A stretch of DNA of 64,000 nucleotides from Omphiscola glabra (taxonomy: Eukaryota > Mollusca > Gastropoda > Lymnaeidae): positions 12,530,307 to 12,594,306 of the forward strand of contig OZ024809.1 of assembly GCA_964017045.1 (NCBI GenBank), in the 5' to 3' direction. The notes beneath the pieces were generated by a model. It searched no databases. It was not told the DNA's origin and saw only the letters and a program-made list of their open reading frames with translations. Made by a program: the position numbers and the translations under genes. Positions 8,401 through 20,124 of this stretch are shown here, piece after piece; positions within the stretch are counted from its first letter, which is position 1; each line of letters opens with the position of its first letter.

Positions 8401-11369
8401 TAATGATGATTTTTTATCTTTGTTTTTAGTTGGTTGAAAAAACTAAATATATGTGCATGAAAATAAGAAGTGTTTAGAGATGTTAATAGTGCGCTCTAAA
8501 ATCTATACGTATATTTTTAACGGCACTGAACCCGTGCAAATAAATTCTTAATTACCTGGTGTATACCCCCCCCCCTTTTTTTTTTACTGGATACAATATT
8601 GATTTGATAAATACCTGGTGTGACCCACTTCTACTCACCGCAATATTGATTTGGTAAATACCTGGTGTGACCCACTTCTACTGGCTAAAATATTGATTTG
8701 ATAAATGCCTGGTGTGACCCACTTTTACTGGCTACAGTTTTAATTTGATAAATACTTGGTGTGACCCACTTCTGCGGGCTACAATACTGATTTGATAAAT
8801 ACCTGGTGTGACCCACTTCTGCGGGCTACAATACTGATTTGATAAATACCTGGTGTGACCCACTTCTGCGGGCTACAATACTGATTTGATAAATACCTGG
8901 TGTGACCATCTCCACAACGAAACGCTCATCGGGGAACGCATAGGATATAAATACGTCATAAGTGTAATCCCCAGGGCTGTTCGCCCCCTTCCGTTGCTGG
9001 TAGCTGAGATACGCCGCGTGGTACAAGTACCGGATCGTCCAGCGGTACCTGTAGAAGACCAGACCGACGATGACCGCGAGGGCCAAAACAGTCGCGGCGA
9101 GGATGATGACGAACAGCACTCTGTTGGACGAGCACTCCCTGCGCAAGACCTGCAGGACGCCCGTGTAACTGTCGTGGACGACCACAAGCGAGCCATCCTC
9201 TCTCAAGCATCTGTAGTTGTGGTAGTCTCCAAACACTTCACTCTTGGCCGCCAGCCACTCAAGGAACTCTATGTTGATGCACGTGCAGTCTATGGGGTTG
9301 TCGGAGAGGTCAATGCGAATGGATACCTTCCATCTCAGCAAATCGTCAATGGAGCGACGAACTTCTGAGGAAAGTTCGCGGACGCTATTGGAGGTCAGGT
9401 TCAAAAGCGTCAGATTTTTCATGTCCGAAATGTTGACGTTAAAATTGCGCAGCCTGTTACTGGAAAGATCCAAGTGAGTGAGAGAGGTCAGTCCTTTGAA
9501 AACGTCCATCGGCAATGTTTCAATCTCGTTGTAGATCAACTCCAGCACTTCGAGTTTATTCAGATCACGGAAGACGCTCTCTGCGCTTGGCTCCGGGAAA
9601 TACACACCCAGAAAATTGTCATTCAAGTATAAAAATCGAAGCATTGTGAAATTGGCGAAAAACGAAGAGCTCATTTTTCTGACGAAGCACGATGAGATGC
9701 TGAGGTATGTCAGATTACGGAGTCCGATAAACGGTCCGATTAGTTCAGGGATGTAATTCCTGTCGAAGCTTAAATTTTGAATCGAATTTTCGGGCGTGAT
9801 GCTTAGCGCGGAAAACCGGTATTCAAGACCGGCATTGTTCATTTCGATTTTCGTTAGTTTTTCTGGCAGGGAAAATGTCGTCGTTGATGTCCCGTTGCAA
9901 CTGAATCCTGAAGCGAAGCGTCTGAGTCTGTGAGATAAATGTCTCGGCGGTGACCCGTCTTGGAAGGGAAATGTCGTGGGGATGTCGTACAGGAAGTCCT
10001 CCCCGTCCAGATACAATTCTGTCAAATTTTTCAATTCCGGCAGATAACACAAGTACCGACCAAACACAAATTTATTTTTACCCACGTCGAGATGGTACAG
10101 GTTTTGTGGGAGGAGTTTAAAAATGATAGGATCCACTTGCTCGATGCTGTTCCCGGCCACTTTGAGAGTCTTCAATGTTGCCGGGAGGTTCCTCACGTGG
10201 CTTTCGTTCACGAGCTTCCCCGTGGAATACCGAGACTCAGTCGTGCTCATGTCCAAGAATGTGAGGGAGGAGTTTCTCAACCCCCAAGTAATCTTCTCCA
10301 CGTTTTCCAAGCCGATGTTTTCATTGTAATGCAGGTCGAGGACATCAATGTTCGACAACGGACTGAACGCATCTCGGTCGATGACAGAACCGTTCAAATG
10401 GCAGTTGCTGATGTTGAGCATCTTCAGCGATTTCAGGTTCGCAAACGTGTCTCTGGTGAGCGCCCCGAGGTTGCAGAATCCGTCCAAATAACCGGCCAAC
10501 GTGAGATTGACCAACGTCGTCATCGCACTGAAACCTGGCCTGAAAATCGCGTCGTGCAAGCCGTCCATGAAGAGAACCGTCAGGTTTCTTAGTTGGGACA
10601 GAGCTCTATCCGGGTAGCTGAAATTTCCTAACTTGGCGCATTTGTTTCGGTTTATCTTCAGTCGCTGGAGGGACACCAGGGGCAGAAAGACACTTTCCGG
10701 GTACGTGTCCTCGGTCAGGCAGAGTTTGTTATCCTCCATGTTCAGCTCGGTCAGAGCCGTCAGGCCCACAAAGCCTTTCTCGGAGAGTTTTGAGATATTG
10801 TTTTTTTTAAGGTCGATGTGCATCAAACTGCGGTACCGGACGAAGACGCAATCGTTCAGGGCGCCAATCGCGTTGTTGCCGAGGTGGAGTTTTTCTGTAT
10901 CTCCGGGCAGGTTGCAAGGGACCGACGTCAAGTTCAAACCTTGACAGTCGCACGTCTTGGAGGTCGTGTTGCATCTGGATAGACACTCGTCGTCCTCGGT
11001 ACCGCTGCAGCCCTGCGCCTCGGGACATGTGAACTCTGACCCGTAGGTCGTTTCCGGATTAACCACGTTTGCGTTTTCACGGGGCCTGTCTTCAAATTTC
11101 ACACCAGGACTGCCGAGTGGACTCAGGGTCACGGACACGTCGTTCTCAAGTGCGGGAGTCACGGTCACTGGAACGCTGTGGTCATAGGAAGGGGTAACAC
11201 GTCGATTTATTCTGTTTTGAAAGTTCTCTGCTTTGAGGGGTGAAGCAGCATGCTCCGTTTCTTGCGCACCGGCTTCCATGCGCATCTTCATAATCGCCCT
11301 TGAGGAGGCACAATTGGCATGGGGGATAATTAGACAAGCGATGATAATCGCAAACGTGAGACGGAGCAT
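5274..11369 (-). CDS. Toll-like receptor, complete coding region in three exons (944 aa)
   Basis: Coding exons on the complement are 11369-8897, 8227-8064 and 5471-5274, totalling 2835 nt. The joined frame is continuous: a phase-1 junction after VVEMVTP, then a phase-0 junction after NYEVQ. Order of parts: signal peptide (about 1-20, hydrophobic and ending HANC); LRRNT cysteines; about 18-20 leucine-rich repeats; one LRRCT (CTCINIEFLEWL); TM at about 751-773; TIR at about 804-940 with box 1 YDVFISYA, box 2 GRNFVAG and box 3 FW (935-936). A single cysteine cluster next to the membrane makes it the vertebrate-like sccTLR class. ATG 11369 is chosen because a good acceptor (pyrimidine tract plus CACAG) ends at 11381, so the upstream in-frame TTG codon is intronic and a 5' UTR exon lies further right. 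Expected role: membrane or endosomal pattern receptor signalling through TIR adaptors; the ligand is unknown. The box 2 proline is replaced by alanine. Confidence 0.95.
5835..6278. repeat. 31-bp minisatellite, about 14 copies, in TLR intron 2
   Basis: The unit contains CTGCTAGTAAACCGTTCAC and is nearly invariant except CACTT versus CACCT. The two variants are segregated, with CACTT units on the left and CACCT units on the right, as expected from stepwise local amplification. Confidence 0.9.
6390..6492. repeat. About 15-bp tandem repeat in TLR intron 2
   Basis: ACCACACCATACCTG-like units are repeated about seven times with point differences. A related degenerate stretch precedes it. Confidence 0.75.
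6527..7795 (+). mobile_element. Decayed hAT transposon with ZBED5-like transposase remnant, in TLR intron 2
   Basis: Ends are inverted: GGTGTTTCCCAA at the left and TTGGGAAACACC at the right, with imperfect 8-bp flanks (TTTAGCGC and CCTAGCGC). Inside, broken + strand frames encode RRIDEMSEDIE, SVKMDES, EEMLSCKSLE and KFEDIWFP, the pattern of the domesticated-type hAT transposases related to ZBED5/GTF2IRD2. Several frameshifts and stops make it inactive. It lies antisense to the TLR, so it is an intronic passenger. Confidence 0.75.
7800..7978. repeat. About 75-bp direct duplication in TLR intron 2
   Basis: The motif GCCCAGC(A/G)CTAGAT followed by G-rich sequence and a TTACGT(T/A)-type segment appears twice, plus a third partial GCCCAGCAGATGG copy next to TLR exon 2. 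Confidence 0.65.
8064..8227 (-). CDS. TLR coding exon 2: middle of the TIR domain (box 2)
   Basis: A strong acceptor (TTCTTTCCAG) precedes AATTGG, which completes Glu825. The exon encodes ELEKRGLKVHV, GRNFVAGNFIASNI and LLKSHWCNYEVQ, the canonical alpha-A to alpha-C order of TIR domains. The donor is CAG then GTCAGT. Phase in is 1 and phase out is 0, matching both neighbours. Confidence 0.92.
8595..8905. repeat. 47-bp minisatellite spanning the TLR exon 1 splice donor
   Basis: Seven units share TTGATAAATACCTGGTGTGA, which on the complement reads TCACACCAG then GTATTTATC, the last exon bases and the donor. The unit nearest the gene is the real junction. Copies near 8600, 8654, 8795 and 8842 keep a GT donor; copies near 8701 (GC) and 8748 are altered. 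The 47-bp length is not a multiple of three. Confidence 0.9.
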
Positions 11370-11380
11370 CGTGAGCTCTT
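8897..11380 (-). CDS. TLR coding exon 1: signal peptide, LRR ectodomain, TM and start of TIR
   Basis: This exon encodes residues 1-824 plus one base of codon 825, with 11 nt of 5' UTR before ATG 11369. Repeats such as LTHLDLSSNRL and LTLLNLTSNSV show the LRR pattern. Many N-x-S/T sites suggest a glycosylated ectodomain. The donor is CCAG then GTATTT, with GT on the complement of 8895-8896. Reading on past this donor runs into minisatellite sequence that stays open for 23 codons and then stops, which would truncate the TIR domain. Confidence 0.93.
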
Positions 11381-11584
11381 CTGTGAAGAAAATAGAAACC
11401 AAGTTTTACAAATACTAAAAAAAGCTTGTTCACAAATACTGTAAAACCACGTTATTTGAATGCATTTGGCCATCAATTGATTGGGTGAAAAACGATTCTC
11501 GTTCACCTGACTTTTTGTTCTATCTCGTTCTATGTCATTTTAAATTTAAAGAAACAAAAACGATTTCGCTATACACGTCTTGGA

Positions 11585-12230
11585 GATCTTAACTTTGATG
11601 CACATCTTAACTTTGATGCACATCTTAACTTTGATGCAATTCTTAACTTTGATGCGCATCTTAAATTTGATGCGCATCTTAACTTTGATGCACATCTTAA
11701 CTTTGATGCACATCTTAACTTTGATGCACATCTTACCTTTGATGCACATCTTAACTTTGATGCACACTTTAACCTTGATGCACATCTTACTTTGATGCAC
11801 ACCTTAACTTTGCTGCACATCTTAACTTTGATACACATCTTAATTTTGATGCACATCTTATGTTGATGCACATGTTAACTTTGACGCATATCTTACTTTG
11901 AAAAACATCTTACTTTGAAAAACATCTTACTTTGAAAAACATCTTACTTTGATGCACATCTTAACTTTGATGCACATCTTAACTTTGATGCACATCTTAC
12001 TTAGACGCATAACTTTCTTTGATGCACATCTTACTTTGACGCATATCTTACTTTGAAAAACATCTTACTTTGAAAACCATCTTACTTTGAAAAACATCTT
12101 ACTTTGATGCACATCGTAACTTTGATGCACATCTTACTTTGATGTACATCTTACTTAGACGCATATGTAACTTTGACGCTTATCCTTGACGCACGTCTTA
12201 CTTTGTGCACATCTTACTTTGAGTAAAAAT
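11585..12230. repeat. 18-bp minisatellite, about 35 copies, upstream of TLR coding exon 1
   Basis: Units of type CATCTTAACTTTGATGCA run from 11585. Later units are shortened (CTTACTTTGAAAAACAT) and mixed. It probably lies in the TLR 5' intron, because the coding exon begins with an acceptor at 11381. Reading frames across it are by-products of the repeat. Confidence 0.85.
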
Positions 12231-13005
12231 TTTAAGGGCCATCGACTAAAAATCCATCAGAATTCTAGTACATTTTATTACTGTGTTCAAGTCTGGTTAA
12301 TTATTTACTTTATTAAAAACCTTTCGCCAAGTTGTTTATATTTCAAGATTTTAAATTATGGTATAAACGCAATGTGTGAAATTATGGTATAAATACAATG
12401 TGTGAAATTATGGTATAGCTACAGACTTCTGGTATAAACAGGATGTATAATTACTTTAGTTGGTAACAGTATGTAAACAGTATCATTGAAACCATCATAA
12501 AAAACAAAAAAAAAACCAAGAGCCCAGTATAAGACACGTGTACAGTTTACTGTCAAATGGTGTTTCCACAACACGCCCCCCCCCCACACCCCAAAAAAAA
12601 AAAAAAAAAAAAATCCCCGGTGTAGCAGACCGCGACCAAGAAAATAACGGCTGTCTCAGAAATCCGGGATGTTTATTGCGCATTCAAGTCCTTCGGTACT
12701 GGGAGTTGTAACATACGTTTTATGGTATAAACAACTACACTTCCAGTTTGGTCAACATATGCGGAACTGACTCACCTGTAGAGGCCCCCGAGGCAGTCAC
12801 ATTCACCCTTCTCCAGTGGCGTACATAGGTGGTAAGAAGGGGGGGGGCTTTAAGGCGGCACTTTAGGGTATTATATAAGACTCAACTTCTATAGATCGAT
12901 GCGTGCAGTTAAGGGGGGGGTGCACTTTTTAGAACCCTCCCTGTCAGCAATTATCAAGGTACACCACTGCTCCCATTTCCTTCACTTTGGCTTCTAGCAA
13001 TCTTT
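12231..13005. other. No gene recognised
   Basis: AT-rich sequence with a short duplication (TGTGAAATTATGGTATA, 12375-12420), a poly-A tract near 12594-12613 and G-runs near 12840 and 12910. No exon was recognised. The missing TLR 5' UTR exon could lie here or beyond. Confidence 0.4.
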
Positions 13006-16000
13006 CATTGTGCTACACACCACGACTGAATCTGTCATTGTGATTGCACACCACGACTGAATCTGTCATTGTGACCAAACACCACGACTGAAGCTGTCAT
13101 TGTGACTACACACCACGACTGAATCTGGTCATTGTGCTACACACCACGACTGAATCTGTCATTGTGACTACACACCACGACTGAATCTGTCATTGTGACT
13201 ACACATCACGACTGAATCTTTCATTGTGCTACACACAACTACTGAATCTGTCATTGTGCTACACACCACGATTGAATCTGTCATTGTGACTACACACCAC
13301 GACTGAATCTTTCATTGTGCTACACACAACTACTGAATCGGTCTTGTGACTACACACCACGACTGAATCTGGTCATTGTGCTACACACCATGAATGAATC
13401 TGTCATTGTGCTACATACCATGAATGAATCTGTCATTGTGCTACACACCATGAATGAATCTGTCATTGTGACTACACACCACAACTGAATCGGTCATTGT
13501 GCTACACACCACGACTGAATCGGCCATTGTGACTACACACCACGACTGACTCTTTCCTTGTGCTACACACCACGAATGAATCTTTCATTGTGACTACACA
13601 CCACGACTGAATCTGGTCATTGTGCTACACACCATGAATGAATCTGTCATTGTGCTACACACCACGAATGAATCTTTCATTGTGACTACACACCACGACT
13701 GAATCTGTCATTGTGACTACACACCACGACTGAATCTGTCATTGTGCTACACACCACGACTGAATCTGTCATTGTGACTACACACCACGACTGAATATGT
13801 AATTGTGCTACACACCACGATTGAATCTGTCATTGTGACTACACACAACGACTGAATCTGTCATTGTGACTACACACTACGACTGAATCTGTCATTGTGC
13901 TACACACCACGAATGAATCTGTCATTGTGACTACACACCACGACTGAATCTGTCATTGTGATTACACACCACGACTGAATCTGTCATTGTGATTACACAC
14001 CACGACTGAATCTGTCATTGTGACCAAACACCACGACTGAAGCTGTCATTGTGACTACACACCACGACTGAATCTGTCATTGTGACCACACACCACGACT
14101 GAATCTGTCATTGTGGCCACACACCACGACTGAATCTGGTTATTGTGCTACACACCACGAATGAATCTGTCATTGTGCTACACACTACGACTGAATCTGT
14201 CATTGTGACTACACACAACGAGTGAATCTGTCATTGTGATTACACACCACGACTGAATCTGTCATTGTGACTACACACCACGACTGAATCTGTCATTGTG
14301 ATTACGCACCACGACTGAATCTGGTCATTGTGATTACGCACCACGACTGAATCTGGTCATTGTGCTACACACCACGAATGAATCTGTCATTGTGACTACA
14401 CACCACGACTGAATCTGTCATTGTGCTACACACCACGAATGAATCTTTCATTGTGCTACACACCACGACTGAATCGGTCTTGTTACTACACACCACGACT
14501 GAATCGGTCATTGTGACTACACACCACGACTGAATCTTTCATTGTGCTACACACAACTACTGAATCGGTCTTGTGACTACACACCATGAATGAATCTGTC
14601 ATTGTGCTACACACCACGACTGAATCTGTCATTGTGACTACACACCACGGCTGAATCTGTCATTGTGCTACACACTACGACTGAATCTGTCATTGTGCTA
14701 CACACCACGGCTGAATCTGGTCATTGTGCTACACACCACGACTGAATCTGTCATTGTGACTACACACCACGACTGAATCTGTCATTGTGACTACACATCA
14801 CGACTGAATCTTTCATTGTGCTACACACAACTACTGAATCTGTCATTGTGCTACACACCACGATTCAATCTGTCATTGTGACTACACACCACGACTGAAT
14901 CTTTTATTGTGCTACACACAACTACTGAATCGGTCATTGGGCTACACACAACTACTGAATCGGTCATTGTGCTACACACCACGATTAAATCTGTCATTGT
15001 GACTACACACCACGACTGAATCTTTCATTGTGCTACACGCAACTACTGAATCGGTCTTGTGACTACACACCACGACTGAATCTGGTCATTGTGCTACACA
15101 CCATGAATGAATCTGTCATTGTGCTACACACCATGAATGAATCTGTCATTGTGCTACACACCATGAATGAATCTGTCATTGTGACTACACACCACAACTG
15201 AATCGGTCATTGTGCTACACACCACGACTGAATCGGCCATTGTGACTACACACCACGACTGAATCTGGTCATTGTGCTACACACCATGAATGAATCTGTC
15301 ATTGTGCTACACACCACGAATGAATCTTTCATTGTGACTACACACCACGACTGAATCTGTCATTGTGACTACACACCACGACTGAATCTGTCATTGTGCT
15401 ACACACCACGACTGAATCTGTCATTGTGACTACACACCACGACTGAATATGTAATTGTGCTACACACCACGATTGAATCTGTCATTGTGACTACACACAA
15501 CGACTGAATCTGTCATTGTGACTACACACTACGACTGAATCTGTCATTGTGCTACACACCACGAATGAATCTGTCATTGTGACTACACACCACGACTGAA
15601 TCTGTCATTGTGATTACACACCACGACTGAATCTGTCATTGTGATTACACACCACGACTGAATCTGTCATTGTGACCAAACACCACGACTGAAGCTGTCA
15701 TTGTGACTACACACCACGACTGAATCTGTCATTGTGACCACACACCACGACTGAATCTGTCATTGTGGCCAGACACCACGACTGAATCTGGTTATTGTGC
15801 TACACACCACGAATGAATCTGTCATTGTGCTACACACTACGACTGAATCTGTCATTGTGACTACACACAACGAGTGAATCTGTCATTGTGATTACACACC
15901 ACGACTGAATCTGTCATTGTGACTACACACCACGACTGAATCTGTCATTGTGATTACGCACCACGACTGAATCTGGTCATTGTGATTACGCACCACGACT

Positions 16001-16628
16001 GAATCTGGTCATTGTGCTACACACCACGAATGAATCTGTCATTGTGACTACACACCACGACTGAATCTGTCATTGTGCTACACACCACGAATGAATCTTT
16101 CATTGTGCTACACACCACGACTGAATCGGTCTTGTGACTACACACCACGACTGAATCGGTCATTGTGACTACACACCACGACTGAATCTTTCATTGTGCT
16201 ACACACAACTACTGAATCGGTCTTGTGACTACACACCATGAATGAATCTGTCATTGTGCTACACACCACGACTGAATCTGTCATTGTGACTACACACCAC
16301 GGCTGAATCTGTCATTGTGCTACACACTACGACTGAATCTGTCATTGTGCTACACACCACGGCTGAATCTGTCATTGTGCTACACACCACGACTGAATCT
16401 GTCATTGTGACTACACACCACGACTGAATCTGTCATTGTGCTACACACCACGGCTGAATCTGTCATTGTGCTACACACTACGACTGAATCTGTCATTGTG
16501 ACTACACACCACGACCGAATCTGTCATTGTGCTACACACCACGACTGAATCTGTCATTGTGACTACACACCACGACTGAATCTGTCATTGTGCTACACAC
16601 CACGACTGAATCTGTTATTGTGCTACAC
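13006..16628. repeat. 3.6-kb satellite of 30-31 bp monomers with higher-order structure
   Basis: About 118 monomers contain CACGACTGAATCTGTCATTG and alternate between a GACTACACAC and a GCTACACAC spacer. Variant monomers recur in the same order about 1.6 kb apart. ACACATCACG occurs at 13201 and about 14792. GACCAAAC followed by GAAGCTG occurs ending at 14029 and 15681. The second offset is about 61 bp longer, equal to two extra monomers seen near 14935-14990. This is a higher-order duplication. No coding sequence is present. Confidence 0.95.
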
Positions 16629-17074
16629 TCTGCTCCAACAAGATTAGTCAAAGAGGTGTAGAGATTTTTTTTATTTTTAAAAAATATATTTTTGTTTTAC
16701 TTTGTGCCTTGAAATTTGGGTCAAATTCTAAATCATGACATTTAATCTGTCGTCAATTAGATGATATATGCAAATTAAATTTTAATGTTTTCCTTTCCAG
16801 GAATTTAGCCCTTTTAAAAGCCTTTCTCCAATATATCGTGGTAAGGGTCACTTTGCTTGTATATAAGAATGTGGTCTCACTTGAAAACGCTAGAGAACCT
16901 GTGTACTGGAGCTACTGAGCTAAGTAATTTAGCACAGTTAACTAGATTTTACAGGTCATGGTTTATAGCTATAATTTATGACAAATTACTGAATTTTGTT
17001 TCTCTCTCTCTTTTTTTTTTCTTTTTTTTTTTTTTAAAGAAATAAAATTTTATTTCAAAAGTGTGTACTGGTGA
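16629..17074. other. No gene recognised
   Basis: AT-rich sequence with a polypyrimidine/poly-T tract at 17003-17034. Nothing else was identified. Confidence 0.4.
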
Positions 17075-17921
17075 CAGTGCCATCTTAAGGCATGGGCCTT
17101 AGTGGGCAATGGCCCAGGGCCCCGCGCTTGTAGGTAGCCTCACGTTTCTAGGAGACACACTCTTATAAAGGCATCATTATTTACATATTTTTTAATGAAT
17201 ATTGAAAGATTTTGACAAATAAATTGGATTTAAAATTCCCAATTTCCCCATTTTAATCCACGATATATATCAGCACATTCCAAAATTAATATTATGAATG
17301 TGAATCAAAAAAATTGGTCAGTTTTAAAACTATTAAAGGGGAACAACTTTAGTCAACAAGTTTTTCTTTTCCCAGAAAAATCGAAAATCAAAATAAGGTA
17401 AAAATCAGTTTCGCAGTACAATGCGACAAAAACGGTTGACATGGCTTTCACTTATGTGCACGGTAAATGACATCCTTAAGACCATTGACTTTAAACCAAT
17501 AATAAAATATTCTCTGCAAAAAAAATTACGAATATTGTTGATTTATATGAAATCATTTATTCTATCTAATTCTATATGTCAATAATGATGATTTATCATC
17601 CTCTGTGATTATTTATAGTTTATTGCTGATAATGTTTTAAAACTATTATTGATTTTGACTGACTTTGTTTTTTGTATCAATAAATTGAATTCATCGAATG
17701 TTCACTTTATTGAATGTATATTTTAGTTTACATCTTTTTTTTATTCCTCTTGGTGAGTTGGTGGGGAGCAGGAACTGCATGCCTTACCCCCCCCCCTTTC
17801 CACACACTGTCTGAGCATGGGGCGAGTGCCCCCCCTTCTAGCGGCCCAGGTATGTTGTGTTGCTAGGGGGCCTCAGTGCATTGCTGTGCCCAGGGCCTCC
17901 TATGTTGTTAAGACGGCCCTG
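17075..17921. mobile_element. Non-autonomous hAT-like DNA transposon, about 847 bp
   Basis: The left end CAGTGCCATCTTAAGGC and the right end (complement) CAGGGCCGTCTTAACAAC are terminal inverted repeats that continue into GGGCC-rich subterminal sequence. Flanking octamers ACTGGTGA and ACTGGGAA match at six of eight positions, consistent with an old 8-bp hAT target duplication. The interior is AT-rich without a transposase frame. Confidence 0.7.
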
Positions 17922-18595
17922 ACTGGGAATGGGAAAAATTTCCCGGGAAGTCTTTTATTTACTGAATAAAAATCGCGAGGAATCCTGGGAGAGAAACCCG
18001 AAATTGCTGGTGTCTGGGATACATCATAGTCGAATAAATGGATGTCAGAGCTGTCGACTTCACATCGTCACACCTTATTTACTTCCGCGTTCAAGAACTC
18101 TACCATTTCTTTTCTCTCCCGCTGAAAGAGCGGAGTAAAAATAGTTTTCGGGAAAATCCTATGGGCCGGTGTCATAAAGCTCCGGTTTCGTTGGTTCATA
18201 CAAATAAAAAGGAAATATCTTTAAGCTGCTTTTGATAAGGGTTTACTAGTCTGCTATAGCTATCCATACACATATCCCTAACCCAATCCGACCTGCGGTC
18301 CAGCGGTTCTGGCTCTCATTTTATAGGGTACCAAATTGTTCAGCACACAATACAAGGACTATATTTATCAAATTTAAAATAATAATAATTTAAATGTGTT
18401 ATTGCTCTTTGCTGGCACAATGATGGCTGACACTTCGAAGTGTTCAACTTCATTACAACCTGAACGCACTGACAGTCACTCTAATCTCTCTTTAATCAAC
18501 ACTAATATTTGATTAATTGAATACTGACTTATATAGCGTTTGTATCCATGATACTTTAGCATGCTCACAGCGCTCTGGTGTTCTTAAATCTAATT
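17922..18595. other. No gene recognised; probable LINE 3' untranslated region at right
   Basis: The segment 18480-18595 on the complement follows the LINE reading frame stop and may be its 3' UTR. The rest shows no coding or repeat structure. Confidence 0.35.
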
Positions 18596-18775
18596 AAAGA
18601 AAAAAGTCTTTAAATGTTTCTTTAATGATTTTTTAACATTTTCAATTTCCTTCAAAGATTGAGCCAAACTGTTCCATAATTTTGGCGCTATTGCTTCAAA
18701 AGAGAGCACTCCGTATGACTTCTTTCTGTGTCCATCCCCACTGGGAACTCTCAGTAAGGACTGTGTTGTAATAGT
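18596..18775 (-). mobile_element. LINE reverse-transcriptase C-terminus (5'-truncated)
   Basis: The complement encodes LLRVPSGDGHRKKSYG, AIAPKLWNSLAQSLK and KKSLKKHLKTFFF before a stop. This matches the well-known C-terminal motif of jockey-type LINEs (APKLWNSLP..I, FK..LKTHLF). The 5' side breaks off exactly into the adjacent minisatellite. Confidence 0.7.
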
Positions 18776-19172
18776 CACTCTAATCTCGCCCTCATCAACA
18801 CTGACAGTCACTCTAATGTCTCCCGTAATCAACACTGACTGTCACTCTAATCACTCCCTTAATCAACACTGACAGTCAATTTAATCTCGCCCTCATCAAC
18901 ACTGACAGTCACTCTAATGTCTCCCTTAATCAACACTGACAGTCACTCTAATCTCTCCCTTTATAAACACTGACAGTCACTCTAATCTCTCCCTTTATCA
19001 ACACTGACAGTCACTCTAATATCTCCCTTAATCAACACTGACAGTCACTCTAATCTATCCCTTTATAAACACTGACAGTCACTCTAATCTCTCCCTTAAT
19101 CAACACTGACAGTCACTCTAATCTCTCCCTTTATCAACACTGACAGTCACTATAATCTCGCACTAATCAACA
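18772..19172. repeat. Minisatellite of about 32-34 bp, 12 copies
   Basis: Units carry CACTGACAGTCACTCTAAT plus a variable CTC(T/G)CCCTTAATCAA spacer. An isolated copy at 18465-18510 lies on the other side of the LINE fragment, so the LINE may have inserted into, or been captured by, this array. Confidence 0.85.
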
Positions 19173-19261
19173 TATTGATAGTGACATGAACTCTAACACC
19201 AACTTTTGAGACCTGACTCCTGTCACGTGGTCACACAAAAAACGACTACACCTCACAGGTC

Positions 19262-19487
19262 ATGACCAGACAAAGCTCACCCTAGGCACGGTGATTCTCA
19301 TACCCTGACGGGCCCTCCACCCGCCACCAGACAAAGCTCACCCTAGGCACAGTAATTCTCATACATTGACGGGCCCTCCACCCGCCACCAGACAAAGCTC
19401 ACCCTAGGCACGGTGATTCTCATACCCTGACGGGCCCTCCACCCGCCACCAGACAAAGCTCACCCTAGGCACGGTGATTCTCATACC
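19262..19487. repeat. 61-bp minisatellite, four copies
   Basis: CCAGACAAAGCTCACCCTAG recurs four times with GGGCCCTCCACCCGCCA between copies. Units are almost identical. Confidence 0.9.
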
Positions 19488-19769
19488 CGCCCCTCCCTCT
19501 CTTACAGTACGAGATACGTCTACAACATCACACAGACTCGGTTAAAAAATTATTTCAAATATAAGATTGAAACTATTTTTAGAATATGACATCCCTGGAC
19601 GATGACAGGCGGGGTGGTGTGGGTGGGATCAGCGTTGTTTGGTTTGGAGGAGGCAATGCGTGGACAGACAGCATGTGGTGTGTGCACACCTGACTCTGGA
19701 TAATGGATTAGTTTTCTTGGATACCACTGCAATAAGATTTATAGCGGAAGTTTTGTAAAACTGGGTAAG

Positions 19770-19911
19770 AACTTAGCTGGACAGGGCATTGCGACTTAGT
19801 TGGACAGGGCATTGCGACTTAGTTGGACAGGGCATGTTCGACTTAGTTGGACAGGGCATTGCGACTTAGTTGGACAGGGCATTGCGACTTAGTTGGACAG
19901 GGCATTGTGAC
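19770..19911. repeat. 23-bp minisatellite, six copies
   Basis: GTTGGACAGGGCATTGCGAC recurs with few changes. Confidence 0.88.
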
Positions 19912-20124
19912 ACGAAAGTTAATGTAGAAATGGGGAAGTATACGATCGAAATGGTCGGGAAGTGGGCATATCTTGTGTCGAGAGCGGACTACCGCATTGG
20001 AGATATCATAATGATGGACTTGGGAAGAAAGTTCATGGTGCAACGTCAAATATGCACAGATCTCCTAAAAACGCATGTCTCGTCCAAATTGTGTAACACA
20101 CAGCAGCAAAAACTTTCGAATTCT

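Noticed and set aside
8826..8896. TLR ending at 8826 with 23 extra residues after VVEMVTP
   Set aside because: These residues come from minisatellite read-through. Splicing to 8227 restores a complete TIR domain in frame.
8886..11028. Several frames of 70-210 codons on the + strand and in other - frames
   Set aside because: They are shadows of the TLR exon. The - strand frame with signal peptide, LRRs, TM and TIR is clearly the real one.
11370..11402. Extension of the TLR start to the in-frame TTG at 11402
   Set aside because: TTG is not a usual initiator here, and the stretch is the pyrimidine tract and CACAG of a splice acceptor. ATG 11369 begins a proper signal peptide.
13006..16628. CRISPR-like look of regularly spaced short repeats
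   Set aside because: Units are contiguous tandem repeats without unique spacers, in an intron-bearing animal genome.
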